A stretch of 64,000 nucleotides of DNA from JADJYF01 sp965278995 (GCA_965278995.1 OZ257136.1:744001-808000); one strand, 5' to 3'. Positions 1 to 9,405 are shown, counted from the first letter of the stretch. The notes: generated by a model from the sequence alone, not told the origin. Numbers and translations: made by a program.

Positions 1-1
1 G

Positions 2-328
2 GCGCCGGCAGCGCCGAGCACGCGATCGGCACAGAGTGCCCGCGAAGCGCGTCAGCAGGCTGCTGCACGGCGTGCCGAGCTTGCACCGATGCGCCAGGCG
101 GTGAAGCGTACCGAGAGTGAGCTTGAGCAATTGCGTCAACGCCTGGCGACACTGGTCGCACTCCTGGCTGATGAAGCGCTCTATGCATCCGATCAGCGTG
201 CGCGGCTGCAGACCTTGTTGAAGGAACGTGGCGCGCTCGAACAGAACAGGAGTGAGCTCGAAGCGCGTTGGCTCGAGCAACAGGAAGCGCTGGAAATTCT
301 CGAGCAGCAGGAGGATCTGCCGGCATGA
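2..328 (+). CDS. ABC-F family ATPase, C-terminal part (5' end outside window)
   Basis: The reading frame is open from the first bases of the window, so this is the 3' end of a longer gene. What remains is a charged, coiled-coil tail of about 108 residues. It has the alternating Glu/Arg/Leu pattern and the YASD and WLEQQEALE segments typical of the C-terminal domain of ABC-F proteins such as YheS (ribosome-associated, soluble ATPases acting on translation). No nucleotide-binding domain is visible because it lies upstream. The stop codon overlaps the start of the next gene by 4 nt (ATGA), and that gene is a YheU homologue. In enterobacteria yheS and yheU are also close neighbours, which supports the assignment. 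The exact ABC-F subtype cannot be judged from the tail. Confidence 0.75.
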   Translation, partial: APAAPSTRSAQSAREARQQAAARRAELAPMRQAVKRTESELEQLRQRLATLVALLADEALYASDQRARLQTLLKERGALEQNRSELEARWLEQQEALEILEQQEDLPA

Positions 329-606
329 AGCAGGTACCTCGCGATGATGACGGCGAGCGCGATATGGGTGCGAGCGAACCCGTCATCGTTCCGCCGGGCG
401 AACTCTCGCCAGCTGCGCTGCATGGCGTGGTCGAAGCTTTCGTGCTGCGTGAAGGAACCGACTATGGCGAGGTCGACGTCTCACTGGCGCGCAAAGTCAA
501 CGATGTTCTGGCCCAGCTCGAACGCGGCGAAGCCCGGATTGTCTATTCTGCTGAAACCGAGAGTGTCGATATCGTATTGGTTCCGCAACGCGAACGGCAT
601 CGCTGA
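325..606 (+). CDS. yheU: YheU family protein (UPF0270)
   Basis: A 93-residue protein. The core, from a PPGEL segment through FVLREGTDYGE to a C-terminal VDIVLV strand, is the hallmark of the UPF0270/YheU family, whose function is not known. It is longer than E. coli YheU (about 72 aa) because of a charged N-terminal extension of about 20 residues. The ATG is taken at 325 because it overlaps the stop of the upstream ABC-F gene as ATGA, a sign of translational coupling. No later ATG would keep the conserved PPGEL start. Confidence 0.8.
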   Translation: MKQVPRDDDGERDMGASEPVIVPPGELSPAALHGVVEAFVLREGTDYGEVDVSLARKVNDVLAQLERGEARIVYSAETESVDIVLVPQRERHR

Positions 607-770
607 ACCGAGCTAAGACCCTCGGCCAGCAGTGATCCGGGGTAGTCCAGATGGGCGTCGCCGCGCAACCGCGACGGACCCACCGTGATGCGCCCGCCTT
701 GGGGTAGAATGCGCCCCGGTCCCGCCCGACCGCCCCGGGGCAGTGGCCGCCTTCACTTACGAGAGCACCC

Positions 771-1682
771 ATGGAACCCATCGTTCTACATCACTACGAC
801 CTGTCGCCTTTCTCCGAAAAGATCCGCCGTGTGCTGGCCTACAAAGGCGTTCCGTGGCGAGCGGTCGTTCAACCGATCATGGCGCCCAAGCCGGATCTGA
901 CGCCCCTGACTGGTGGTTACCGCCGTATACCGGTCATGCAGATTGGTGCCGACATCTATTGTGACACCGCATTGATCGTGCGTCGGCTCGATGAACTCGT
1001 ACCGACACCGACCGTGATCCCGCCGGCACTCGCCGGTGCCATAGCCGTGATCGAGGACTGGGCAGATCATCGGTTGTTCATGCAGGTCGTGCCGCCGGTA
1101 CTGGTCGAACTGCTGCCGGTACTACCACCCGAATTCCTCGAGGATCGCAGCGCGATGTCCAAAGGCTTTTCGCGCGAAGTGGTCACTGCCGCTGCACCTG
1201 CTGCTCTCGAGCAGACTTTGCATTCGTTTGACTATCTCGAAGCCGCTCTAAGCAAACAGCCCTACCTGCTCGGTGATGCTTTCACGCTGGCGGACGCGGC
1301 CTGTTTCCACCCGGTATGGTTCGTGAAGAACAATCCGAAGATGTTCGAGCAGGTGCGCGCCCGCGCCGGGCTCGCGGCCTGGGTTCAGCGCATCGACGAT
1401 TTCGGACCGGGCAAGGTAACAGCGATGACTGGCGCTGCCGCGCTCGAACTGGCCGGCGAATGTGTGCCGGCCGATCTGCGCGGGGACTCAGTCACCGACG
1501 CAGGGTATAAAGTCGATGACATGGTCAGTATCGTTGCCGATGACTATGGGCTGGAGACGACAACCGGGCGCGTGATGCGGGTCCGACGTAATGACGTGAC
1601 GGTGCTGCGCGACGATGCGACGCTCGGCGAAGTTGCGGTTCACTATCCGCGCGCCGGCTATCGAATCAAGAAACTCGCCTGA
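771..1682 (+). CDS. glutathione S-transferase family protein
   Basis: 303 aa. Residues 1-80 are a thioredoxin-like GST N domain: beta strand IVLHHY, an active-site-like SPFSEK at 12-17, the cis-proline in RIPVM at residue 54, and DTAL around 65 where glutathione's gamma-glutamyl group binds in the family. The helical C-terminal domain carries LLGDAFTLADA, typical of the GST N-capping region. Residues beyond about 230 form an extra beta-rich tail (VDDMVSIVADDYG onward) not usual in short GSTs. It is probably cytoplasmic and involved in detoxification or isomerisation of electrophiles; the substrate cannot be inferred. The gene stands alone, 20 bp upstream of the aminopeptidase gene on the same strand. 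Confidence 0.85.
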   Translation: MEPIVLHHYDLSPFSEKIRRVLAYKGVPWRAVVQPIMAPKPDLTPLTGGYRRIPVMQIGADIYCDTALIVRRLDELVPTPTVIPPALAGAIAVIEDWADHRLFMQVVPPVLVELLPVLPPEFLEDRSAMSKGFSREVVTAAAPAALEQTLHSFDYLEAALSKQPYLLGDAFTLADAACFHPVWFVKNNPKMFEQVRARAGLAAWVQRIDDFGPGKVTAMTGAAALELAGECVPADLRGDSVTDAGYKVDDMVSIVADDYGLETTTGRVMRVRRNDVTVLRDDATLGEVAVHYPRAGYRIKKLA

Positions 1683-1702
1683 GTCCAGCGCGGGGCATAA
1701 CG

Positions 1703-3028
1703 ATGGCGAGCAGGCGCCAGTCATTGACCGCCGCTTTCAACGGCGGCTTGATCGATTTCCTCAATCGCTCGCCGACACCGTTCCATGCGGTGGCCGAGAT
1801 GCGAGCGGCGCTGCTCGCCGCCGGTTTTGTCGAACTCGTTGAGTCCGCGGTATGGAAACTTGTGCCGCGCGCGCGGTGTTTCGTTGTCCGCAATGACTCT
1901 TCGCTGATTGCGTTCCGGCTCGGCGCCGGTGGGCCAATCGCCAAAGGCCTGCGCATGATCGGCGCGCATACTGACAGTCCCTGCCTGAAGCTGAAACCGA
2001 ATCCGGTGCAGGAGACCGTCGGGTACCGCAAGTTTGGCGTCGAGGTCTATGGCGGTGTGCTGCTCAATCCGTGGTTCGATCGCGATCTCTCGCTGGCCGG
2101 GAGGATCACCGTTCGCGAACGACGGGGAGCGCTCCGCAATGTACTGATCGATCTACGCGTGCCGCTGGCGACCATTCCGAGCCTCGCGATACACCTCGAT
2201 CGCGAAGCGAACGAAAATCGCAGCATCAACAAGCAGACCATGCTGCCGCCGGTATTCGGCCTGGCCGGCATGGGCGAATTCGATCTACAGCGGTATCTGG
2301 CCAGTGCATTGACCAAGACCGACAGCAAATTGGCGCGCGCCGACATTCTGGATTTCGAACTCGCTTTCTATGACACCCAGCCGGCGGCGTTAATCGGAAT
2401 CGAGCAGGAATTCATCGCCAGCGCGCGCATCGATAATCTGTTGAGCTGCTACACTGGCCTGCGCGCGCTGCTCGATTCGCGCTCGACCAACAGCGAACTG
2501 CTGGTGTGCAACGATCACGAAGAAGTGGGCAGTGGATCAGCCGCCGGTGCGCGCGGCAATTTTCTGCGCAGCGTGCTTGCGCGGATTGCCGGCAGCGAAG
2601 AAGACTACGCACGCATGATGGCGGCCTCTCTGCTGATCTCGACGGACAATGCTCACGGCATACATCCGAACTTCGCCGACAAACACGACCCTCGCCATGG
2701 GCCGGTCATCAACAGCGGACCGGTGCTCAAATTCAACAGCAATCAGTCGTATGCCACGAACAGCGTTTCGGCTGGAGTGCTGCGCCACGCAGCGCTAGGT
2801 GCCGGGGTGCCGCTGCAAGCGTTTGTGACGCGGACCGACATGGGTTGTGGTAGTACCATCGGGCCGTTGACCGCAGCGCAACTCGGCGTCAGGACAGTCG
2901 ACATCGGGGTGCCGACATTCGCCATGCATTCAATCCGCGAACTGGCCGGCAGCGCCGATGCCCACGCGCTGTATCGCCTGTTGCTGGCGGTGTTCGCGCT
3001 ATCTACTACGGTGGTCGCTGGCGCCTGA
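1703..3028 (+). CDS. apeB: M18 family aminopeptidase
   Basis: 441 aa, close to the usual family length (about 430). It is a dinuclear metallo-aminopeptidase releasing N-terminal, often acidic, residues from peptides in the cytoplasm. Visible family motifs in order are FLNRSPTPFHAV near the N terminus, the metal-binding GAHTDSPCLKLKP, the catalytic NDHEEVGSGS, STDNAHGIHPN, and HSIREL near the C terminus that supplies the last metal ligand. The start at 1703 is the first ATG, 20 bp after the GST stop, and gives the normal family N terminus. All catalytic motifs are intact. Confidence 0.93.
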   Translation: MASRRQSLTAAFNGGLIDFLNRSPTPFHAVAEMRAALLAAGFVELVESAVWKLVPRARCFVVRNDSSLIAFRLGAGGPIAKGLRMIGAHTDSPCLKLKPNPVQETVGYRKFGVEVYGGVLLNPWFDRDLSLAGRITVRERRGALRNVLIDLRVPLATIPSLAIHLDREANENRSINKQTMLPPVFGLAGMGEFDLQRYLASALTKTDSKLARADILDFELAFYDTQPAALIGIEQEFIASARIDNLLSCYTGLRALLDSRSTNSELLVCNDHEEVGSGSAAGARGNFLRSVLARIAGSEEDYARMMAASLLISTDNAHGIHPNFADKHDPRHGPVINSGPVLKFNSNQSYATNSVSAGVLRHAALGAGVPLQAFVTRTDMGCGSTIGPLTAAQLGVRTVDIGVPTFAMHSIRELAGSADAHALYRLLLAVFALSTTVVAGA

Positions 3029-3050
3029 GCGCGTTCGCGGCTCGCGAGCG

Positions 3051-3722
3051 TTACGGCGGCGGGTCGAGGCGCTGTTTTAACTCGGCGAGCTCGCGTTCGA
3101 GCTGCACGACACGTGTTTCAAGTTCGCTCAAGCGGTCGAGTTTCTCGCTGCTCAGGCTGAATACAGGATGTGGCGAGGTTGCAGTGTCGATGGATGCTCC
3201 TGCCGCCGCAGGCGTGCCGCTGAACAGGTGCGCATATTCGGAATCCTGGCGGCCAGTCGCGCGCGGAAGTCGCGCCACGAACGGTCCGTCGTCACGTTCC
3301 ATCAAACGCATCAGCGTTGCGGCCACTTCGTGCGTATCGCTGAATATGTGCAGCCGTCCGCTGCGCGCTTTCAGTTCGCCTGGCGTCTGCGGGCCGCGCA
3401 ACAGCAGCAGGCAGACGATGGCGAATTCGGCATCTGTGAACTGCAGCGTACCGAAAGTCGTATTGCACAGCCGCTGACGGTATTTCTCGACACTGCTCTT
3501 GAAATTTTCCTTGCTGCTGACCAGGTGCTTGGTCTCGAGGTCACGTACCGTGCGCTGGACCGTGCCAGGGTCGAGATTGAGCACCGGCTCGCGACTCGAT
3601 TTCTGGTTGCAGGCGTTGACGAGCGCATTCAGGGTCAGCGGATACTGGTCCGGCGTAATCACGGATTTCTCCATGAGGCAGCCCAGCACCCGTGCTTCGT
3701 TCGGAGTCAGTTCAATGTTCAA
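3051..3722 (-). CDS. yceH: YceH family protein (UPF0502)
   Basis: 223 aa. The N-terminal half matches YceH closely: ELTPNEARVLGCLMEK, TPDQYPLTLNALV and ACNQKSSREPV, then a second winged-helix-like repeat with LLLRGPQTPGELK and a HLFSG end. The C-terminal 40 residues form a Leu/Glu coiled coil, as in other members. Function is unknown; the tandem winged helices suggest nucleic-acid or protein binding. The best start is a TTG at 3720-3722, since no ATG precedes the conserved NIELTPNEARV. It is convergent with apeB, with 22 bp between stops. Confidence 0.9.
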   Translation of the reverse strand: MNIELTPNEARVLGCLMEKSVITPDQYPLTLNALVNACNQKSSREPVLNLDPGTVQRTVRDLETKHLVSSKENFKSSVEKYRQRLCNTTFGTLQFTDAEFAIVCLLLLRGPQTPGELKARSGRLHIFSDTHEVAATLMRLMERDDGPFVARLPRATGRQDSEYAHLFSGTPAAAGASIDTATSPHPVFSLSSEKLDRLSELETRVVQLERELAELKQRLDPPP

Positions 3723-3825
3723 TGTCGCGCGCTACGTTATTCACCAGCCAGCTCTTATTCGCGCACCTCGGCGCGAGGGGCCGCAGTTTGTCACATTCCG
3801 CCGTCCGGCGCTAAGGACCCTGCTC

Positions 3826-4287
3826 CTAAGCGATCCGGTCGCGTCGCGCGAACATGACCGTATCGAGGTAGCTCAACACGACTCTTTTGTCCTGATTGGC
3901 CAGTGTGAAAGCGAACTTGACGATACCGCGGTCAGGTTTGCTGCGTGACGGGCGCAGTTCCAGGCACTCGACATGCAGGCCGATGGCGTCACCCGGATAC
4001 ACCGGATGGGGAAAGCGCAGTTCGTCAAATCCGAGAGCACCGATCACGGCCGCGGTCCACCGCGCACCGTTCAGCATTTTCTGCTTGATGCACAGCGTGT
4101 ATTGACCTGAAGCCGTGAGTCCGTTCAAGCCGCGGGCGCGTGCCGCAACATCGTCGAGATGTATCGGCAAGGGGTCCCAGCGCGCATTGAACTCCAGCAG
4201 TTCCTCGCGGCTGACGTGATAGGGCCCGAAGTCGAACGTATCGCCGACCTTCAGATCGTCGTAATACAGGCCGCTGGCTGGCGACAT
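3826..4287 (-). CDS. MaoC-like hot-dog dehydratase
   Basis: 153 aa, single hot-dog domain. YYDDLKVGDTFDFG at the N terminus and FNARWDPLPIHLDD (the R-hydratase-type D...H segment) are typical of MaoC-like proteins, which hydrate or dehydrate enoyl-CoA or related thioesters. FPHPVYPGDAI in the second half is the usual YPGDxL strand. The start was placed at the ATG at 4287, preceded by GGAG; the open frame continues upstream into the neighbouring gene without homology. It lies 14 bp after the phosphotriesterase-like gene on the same strand, probably in one operon. Substrate unknown. Confidence 0.85.
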   Translation of the reverse strand: MSPASGLYYDDLKVGDTFDFGPYHVSREELLEFNARWDPLPIHLDDVAARARGLNGLTASGQYTLCIKQKMLNGARWTAAVIGALGFDELRFPHPVYPGDAIGLHVECLELRPSRSKPDRGIVKFAFTLANQDKRVVLSYLDTVMFARRDRIA

Positions 4288-4301
4288 GCGCGAAACTCCG
4301 T

Positions 4302-5306
4302 TCAGGCGTGAGCGTGGGTGTGTCCATGACCTTGCAGACCGACAGAGAACAGACGCCGCGGATTGTCGACCAGGATAGTCTCGATCTGCGCGTCGCTCAG
4401 TCCAGCCTCGCGCAGCCGCGGCAGGATTTCCTTGAAGATATGCGTCGAACGCCATTTCGGCAGCATTTTCAGCATGTCGTCGAAATGCGCGGCATACGGC
4501 AACGGCCGACCCAGCCAGCACATGATCGAGTCGTGTGAAACGAGCACCTTGTCGAGATGCCCGGCTTCGGCCAGCTTCATGATGCCCTCGACGCGGACTT
4601 CATCGGGCTGGAACATTGTGATGCCGAAACGATCGAAGCCGATATAGGCACCGCGCTCGGCAAGCGCGTGCCGGTACCAGTGATCGGTGGTGCCGTCCGA
4701 ATGGCCGACCAGGAGCTGCTCGGCCGGCAGACCTTCGCCGGTGACGATGTCAATCTGATCGTGACCACACGTCGCCTCTTCGGTATGCGAGATGATCGGT
4801 ACGCCGGTCGCTTTCGCCGCACGCGCACCGGCCGTGACGAGTTTACGTTCATAGTCGGAGACGACGCGCAGGCCAGTGGCAATTTTGATCGCGCCCGCTT
4901 TGATGCCGGTTTCGCCGATGCCCTGCTCGATTTCCTGAATATAGATTTCGGTGATTTCTTCGACCGGCATCTGCTTGAAAGTAAATGTATTGCCTTGCGC
5001 TTCGAAATAAGCACCGGTGGTGCAGATGATGCGCATCCCGCTCTTTTGCGACAGCTCGGCCAGAAACTCGACGTCGCGGCCCAGATCCATCGGACACGGA
5101 TCGACAAAAGTCCGGCAGCCGTGACCGAGCAGCTCCTGCATCTGGTCGAGTGCGCGGGCCATGGCATCAGCGCGTTTGAAGCGTGGTGCGCGTGCATCGA
5201 GCTCCCAGCCGGGATAACCGACGAGAACATGTTCGTGAACGAGCGTGCGGCCGAGTTCCTCAGGGGTCGCGGTGCCGGTCGTGGTCTGGATGGTGGTCTG
5301 CGCCAT
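4302..5306 (-). CDS. phosphotriesterase-like metallohydrolase
   Basis: 334 aa TIM-barrel hydrolase of the phosphotriesterase/PTE-like-lactonase family in the amidohydrolase superfamily. All binuclear metal ligands are visible: H24xH26 in VHEHV, the lysine of GAIKIATG that is carboxylated in the family, His of IISHTEEA, His of VGHSDG, and Asp of VSHDS. The C terminus NPRRLFS is also typical. The last residues HGHTHAHA form a short His-rich tail of unclear meaning. Most such proteins hydrolyse lactones or esters; organophosphate activity cannot be inferred. It is the first gene of a probable two-gene operon with the MaoC-like gene. Confidence 0.88.
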   Translation of the reverse strand: MAQTTIQTTTGTATPEELGRTLVHEHVLVGYPGWELDARAPRFKRADAMARALDQMQELLGHGCRTFVDPCPMDLGRDVEFLAELSQKSGMRIICTTGAYFEAQGNTFTFKQMPVEEITEIYIQEIEQGIGETGIKAGAIKIATGLRVVSDYERKLVTAGARAAKATGVPIISHTEEATCGHDQIDIVTGEGLPAEQLLVGHSDGTTDHWYRHALAERGAYIGFDRFGITMFQPDEVRVEGIMKLAEAGHLDKVLVSHDSIMCWLGRPLPYAAHFDDMLKMLPKWRSTHIFKEILPRLREAGLSDAQIETILVDNPRRLFSVGLQGHGHTHAHA

Positions 5307-5661
5307 GCTGTTTCCTTTCTGGTTGAGGGTTCCCCTGGACCTCTGGCAGGCCTGGTACCGCGTGTGGCGTCCTGCGCCGCCAGCCTGCCGATAGACACGG
5401 TGTGAACCCGTGCCGCGTACATCCTAGCCGAGGATGCCCTGCGCTGGACACGGGTCCGCGACCGCGATAGCCGGCGGTATCGCAACACGACTCCGGGGCA
5501 ACGGCAGCTCGTGCACGCGCGAACGTTGCTGGTCGGCTATACGCGGTCCGCTCGACCATTTCAATTCTTTTCTTTCGATGCTAGTCTATCTCATTGTTTC
5601 ACGTGCTATTTCGTAGCACCCAAAACGCCAGGATCGGCATCATCGGCCGCTAACAAGGGAC
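5307..5661. other. 355-bp divergent intergenic region
   Basis: Separates the leftward phosphotriesterase-like gene from the rightward PilZ gene, so it should hold both promoters. I found no convincing coding sequence. The right third is more AT-rich and ends in a short inverted repeat listed separately. Confidence 0.5.
5603..5619 (+). promoter_or_regulatory. short inverted repeat upstream of the PilZ gene
   Basis: GTGCTA-TTTCG-TAGCAC: a perfect 6-bp inverted repeat with a 5-nt centre, 43 bp before the PilZ/DUF1631-like start. It could be an operator or a 5'-leader hairpin. No regulator is assigned. Confidence 0.3.
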
Positions 5662-6762
5662 ATGAACAGATCCTTTCCGATCAGCATGGTCAACGACGAT
5701 CGCACACCATCGGTAGATCTCGAAGAAGACTGGGGCCACCGGCGCGGCAACATTCGTCACGAAGTATTGCTACCGGCCGTCATCCACGACCGCACGGTTG
5801 GGCCGATTTCCTGTGTCATCGAGGATATCAGCGCTACCGGTATGCTGGTTGCGCTGGAACTGTTCATGGCTGAACCCGGCAAAGAACCGCTGCGTCAAGG
5901 GAGCCTGGCCGAACTCGTCTTCGCCCCTGACCCGGACGCGCCGGCCGATCGCATTCGTACGCCGGTGGAAGTCATGTGGCGGACGCCAATAGCCATCGGT
6001 GTGCAGTTCCAGAACATCGACGCGACTTTGCGCGAGGGGCTGCGAACGATCGCCAGGGCGGCGGTCGAGGGTCGGCTCGGTGGCCCATCGTCGAGCACGC
6101 TCGAAGCGACAGCCGATCAGCGCCGTATCATTCTGGCTTGTCGCAAGACCGTCGAGAAGCTGCTGCCGAATATCATCTGGGCCTTGCGTACGGAGGTGAC
6201 GAAGCGCCTGCGGGCAATGGCTGAAACAGCGGGACCGCATGACAGTGTGCAACTACGAAGCGAAGCCGATCTCATTGACGAAAAAGCCAACGCCATCGGG
6301 CGGACTGTCGAGCGGCGTTTCCTGCAAGGGTATGCCGTGGCCAGCGATCTCGACCAGACCCAGGAATTGACGATGGCCCATCTCGCCCGCACTTTTGGTG
6401 GCGGTAAAACGGAGTCGACAGCCGGGCTGGTCGGCGAAAACATCACCGAGCGCAACTCGCGCATCGTTGCTGTCGGCCATGCTGCCGAAGAGCGTCACAA
6501 GGCCAAATATTTCGCGCTCAATGTCCGCCTGGCCAATGTCATCGGGCATCCGCTCGACCCGGCCAAGAATCCCCTGGTACCGGCCAACGCCTGCCGCATT
6601 CTGTGGGAAGCAACCGTCAGCCATTGCGATTCACCACATGTTCAGCGGAGCCTGCAGCACGCGCTGCAGAACCGCATCGTCCCGCTGCTCGGCGAACTTT
6701 ACCAGGCGCTCGATGACACGCTCGACAAGGAAGGCGCACAGCGTATTTTCGACATGCGCTGA
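5662..6762 (+). CDS. PilZ domain protein with truncated DUF1631-like region
   Basis: 366 aa, soluble. Residues about 25-135 look like a PilZ domain: RRGNIRHEV supplies the RxxxR-like c-di-GMP-binding start, followed by VIEDISATGMLV, which fits the (D/N)xSxxG motif. The rest (NPLVPANACRILWEA and LLGELYQALDDTLDKEGAQRI) resembles the N-terminal part of DUF1631 proteins, usually much larger (600-800 aa). This is therefore a short PilZ-DUF1631 arrangement, likely a c-di-GMP-responsive effector. ATG 5662 is preceded by AAGGGAC; ATG 5686 is an alternative. It is convergent with the amidase gene (10 bp gap). Confidence 0.7.
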   Translation: MNRSFPISMVNDDRTPSVDLEEDWGHRRGNIRHEVLLPAVIHDRTVGPISCVIEDISATGMLVALELFMAEPGKEPLRQGSLAELVFAPDPDAPADRIRTPVEVMWRTPIAIGVQFQNIDATLREGLRTIARAAVEGRLGGPSSSTLEATADQRRIILACRKTVEKLLPNIIWALRTEVTKRLRAMAETAGPHDSVQLRSEADLIDEKANAIGRTVERRFLQGYAVASDLDQTQELTMAHLARTFGGGKTESTAGLVGENITERNSRIVAVGHAAEERHKAKYFALNVRLANVIGHPLDPAKNPLVPANACRILWEATVSHCDSPHVQRSLQHALQNRIVPLLGELYQALDDTLDKEGAQRIFDMR

Positions 6763-6772
6763 GGCGCTCGGC

Positions 6773-8203
6773 TCACGACACCAGCGCCGGTCGACGGCAG
6801 TGCCAGTCGGTGGTTTGCTGGTAGGCATGTCCTGCCCGAATCAATAAAGCCTCGTTCAGATTGGCTGCCAGCAGTTGGAAGCCGAAAGGAGCGCCGGCGG
6901 CATCGAAACCGGCTGGCAGCGACAGTGTCGGGTTGCCGGCAATGTCAAAAGGTGCGGTATAGCGCAACAGCTCTGGCCAATCAGTGTCGCGCGAACCGAA
7001 AGCGTCAAATTCCTTCAGATTCATGTTCAGGCGCATCAGAGCCGGTGAGACGATGACGTCGGCCTGAGTAAAGACGCGCGCGAGGTCGCCGCGAAAGATC
7101 TGGCGGAGATCGTGCGCGCGGGCATAGTCGATGCCGCTGGTCGCGATGCCGGTATCGAGCAGACCGGCGAGGCCGGGGCCATAGTCAGCGGCGCGTGCTG
7201 GATACGTGGCCGCATGTACCGCTGCGGCCTCGGCAGTACACAGTGGCGTCCAGGCAGCGATGACGTCGGCGGTCTCCGGCAAGGTGACTGCGACGATACT
7301 CGCGCCGGCGACGCGCAGGCGATCCAGCGCATCGTGCAGGGCGGTGACGATGTGAGCCTCCACCCCGGTGGTGGAGAACGCTTCGTCGAAACCGATACGC
7401 AAGCCACGCAAGTCGCCGTCGAGTGCGGCGAGATAATCCGGGACCGGCGCAGTCAGCGCTGTCGGATCGGCAGTATCGACACCGGCAATCGCACCGAGCA
7501 GGGCACCGCAGTCGGCAGCGCTGCGTGCCATCGGACCGATGTGATCGAGCGACTGTGACAATGGAAACACGCCGGCACGACTGACGCGGCCCCAGGTCGG
7601 CTTGAGCCCGGTCACCGCGTTGGCAAAAGAGGGAAAGCGGATCGAGCCCCCCGTATCGGAACCGAGCGCGCCGTAACACAGGCCGGCCGCAACCGCGACG
7701 CCCGAGCCGCTGGAAGACGCACCGCTCCAGTAGTCCGCTTGATGGGGATTGACCGGCACGCGAACTTCCGGATGGTGGTGCGCGACAGCGCCTTCGGTCA
7801 ACTGCAATTTGCCCAGCACGACGGCGCCGGCAGCGCGCAGACGCGCGACAACAGTGGCATCGTGAAGCGCTGGTGCGACATCACCACGGACGCGCGGCAT
7901 GCCGGCACGGGTCGCTACACCGGTAGCGTCGCACAGATCTTTGACTGCCACCGGCACACCATGCAGCGGGCCTCGGTAGTGGCCACGCAGGATGGCGGCT
8001 TCAGCTGCTTGCGCTTCGGCCAGCGCAGTCGCGGCCATCAGCGTGACATAGCTGCCGAGCTTGCTGTCATGGACTTCGATGCGATCGAGCAGCAAGCGTG
8101 TGATTTCTACCGGCGAGATTTCGCGCGTGCGCAGCCGGGCAGCCAGTGCAGCCGCGTCGAGGAAGGCCAACTCGGTCAGGCTGGCTAAATCAGTACGGGT
8201 CAT
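6773..8203 (-). CDS. amidase signature family hydrolase
   Basis: 476 aa. The Ser-cisSer-Lys triad of the amidase signature family is complete: Lys88 in VAVKDL, the Ser cluster of GASSSGSG (about 163-165), and Ser187 in GSDTGGSIRFP. TGLKPTWGRVSR, GPMARSAADC and LSLPAGF are further family blocks. It hydrolyses a carbon-nitrogen (amide) bond; the substrate is unknown. I chose ATG 8203; an in-frame TTG at 8218 would add five residues. It is divergent from the luciferase-like gene at 8345, and a second amidase lies behind that gene, so the group may share a substrate class. Confidence 0.9.
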   Translation of the reverse strand: MTRTDLASLTELAFLDAAALAARLRTREISPVEITRLLLDRIEVHDSKLGSYVTLMAATALAEAQAAEAAILRGHYRGPLHGVPVAVKDLCDATGVATRAGMPRVRGDVAPALHDATVVARLRAAGAVVLGKLQLTEGAVAHHHPEVRVPVNPHQADYWSGASSSGSGVAVAAGLCYGALGSDTGGSIRFPSFANAVTGLKPTWGRVSRAGVFPLSQSLDHIGPMARSAADCGALLGAIAGVDTADPTALTAPVPDYLAALDGDLRGLRIGFDEAFSTTGVEAHIVTALHDALDRLRVAGASIVAVTLPETADVIAAWTPLCTAEAAAVHAATYPARAADYGPGLAGLLDTGIATSGIDYARAHDLRQIFRGDLARVFTQADVIVSPALMRLNMNLKEFDAFGSRDTDWPELLRYTAPFDIAGNPTLSLPAGFDAAGAPFGFQLLAANLNEALLIRAGHAYQQTTDWHCRRPALVS

Positions 8204-8344
8204 GGCGTCATTGCTCAAAGTTCTGTGGGAAGGATATGTATCAATCAGCGGGGTATGGCGTCAACGCGAGCGCGCTTGCGGAGTGTCCGCCACTCGCCTA
8301 TGGTCGATGCCGTGGTCCCGGGGGCCTAAGGAAAATCACCTGAC

Positions 8345-9379
8345 ATGATTCCGTTTTCTGTGCTTGATCTATCGCCGGTCATTCACGACAGTACGCCGGC
8401 GCAAGCGTTTCGCAACTCGCTCGATCTGGCCCGGCACGCCGAACGCTGGGGCTATCAGCGCTACTGGCTGGCAGAGCACCACAACATGCCGGGCATTGCC
8501 AGTGCGGCCACCGCGGTGGTCATCGGGCATATTGCCGGTGGTACGTCGACCATTCGCGTCGGCGCCGGCGGCATCATGCTGCCCAATCACTCGCCGCTGG
8601 TCATCGCCGAACAGTTCGGTACGCTGGAGTCGCTCTATCCCGGTCGTATCGATCTGGCTGTCGGTCGCGCGCCGGGCAGCGATCAGGGCACTGCGCGCGC
8701 GCTTCGTCGGGACTACATCGCGAGCGCCGATCGCTTTCCCCAGGATGTCCAGGACCTGCTCGCGTTGTTCGGGCCGGTCGAACCGCAGCAGGCCATCCAG
8801 GCGGTGCCCGGTGGCGGGCTCGAGGTGCCGATATGGATCCTCGGTTCGAGCCTGTTCGGCGCGCAACTCGCGGCGATGCTGGGTTTGCCTTTCGGCTTTG
8901 CGTCCCATTTTGCGCCCGACTCGTTGTTCGATGCGTTGGCCATCTACCGTCGGCAGTTTCGCCCGTCGGCACGTCTGGCCGAGCCTTATGTCATTCTCGG
9001 AGTGAACGTTTTCGCGGCCGACAGCGATGCGGAAGCGTTGTTGCTGTTCACTTCGCTGCAGCAGCAGTTCACGCGACTGTTTCGCGGCGCGCCGGGCAAG
9101 CTGCCGCCGCCGCGTGCCCAGATGGATTCGTTCTGGACACCAGCCGAGCAGGCCGGTGTCGCACACGCGCTGAAATACGCTGTCGTCGGCGGGCCGGACA
9201 AAGTCGCCAGCGGATTGACGGAGTTTATCGCCCGCACGCAGGCTGACGAACTCATGCTGACAGCGCAAATCTACGATCACGCCGCGCGCCTGCGTTCTTT
9301 CGAGATTACGGCGGGTTTGCGCGATCGTATAGCGGACATCCTGCAAGCGCGCCAACGGCAGGCTGCCTGTGGCGGCTGA
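8345..9379 (+). CDS. luciferase-like (LLM) flavin-dependent oxidoreductase
   Basis: 344 aa TIM-barrel flavoenzyme. SVLDLSPV at the N terminus, YWLAEHHNMPGIAS, RVGAGGIMLPNHSPL, PGRIDLAVGRAPG and VGGPDKV are blocks of the MsnO8/YhbW-like branch of the bacterial-luciferase superfamily. Members use FMNH2, or in some actinobacteria F420, for monooxygenation or dehydrogenation. It is followed after 26 bp by an amidase and then an FrhB-like gene on the same strand, forming a probable three-gene operon. Confidence 0.88.
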   Translation: MIPFSVLDLSPVIHDSTPAQAFRNSLDLARHAERWGYQRYWLAEHHNMPGIASAATAVVIGHIAGGTSTIRVGAGGIMLPNHSPLVIAEQFGTLESLYPGRIDLAVGRAPGSDQGTARALRRDYIASADRFPQDVQDLLALFGPVEPQQAIQAVPGGGLEVPIWILGSSLFGAQLAAMLGLPFGFASHFAPDSLFDALAIYRRQFRPSARLAEPYVILGVNVFAADSDAEALLLFTSLQQQFTRLFRGAPGKLPPPRAQMDSFWTPAEQAGVAHALKYAVVGGPDKVASGLTEFIARTQADELMLTAQIYDHAARLRSFEITAGLRDRIADILQARQRQAACGG

Positions 9380-9405
9380 TAGTCGCGGCGAGAAAGGGGA
9401 GGCAT

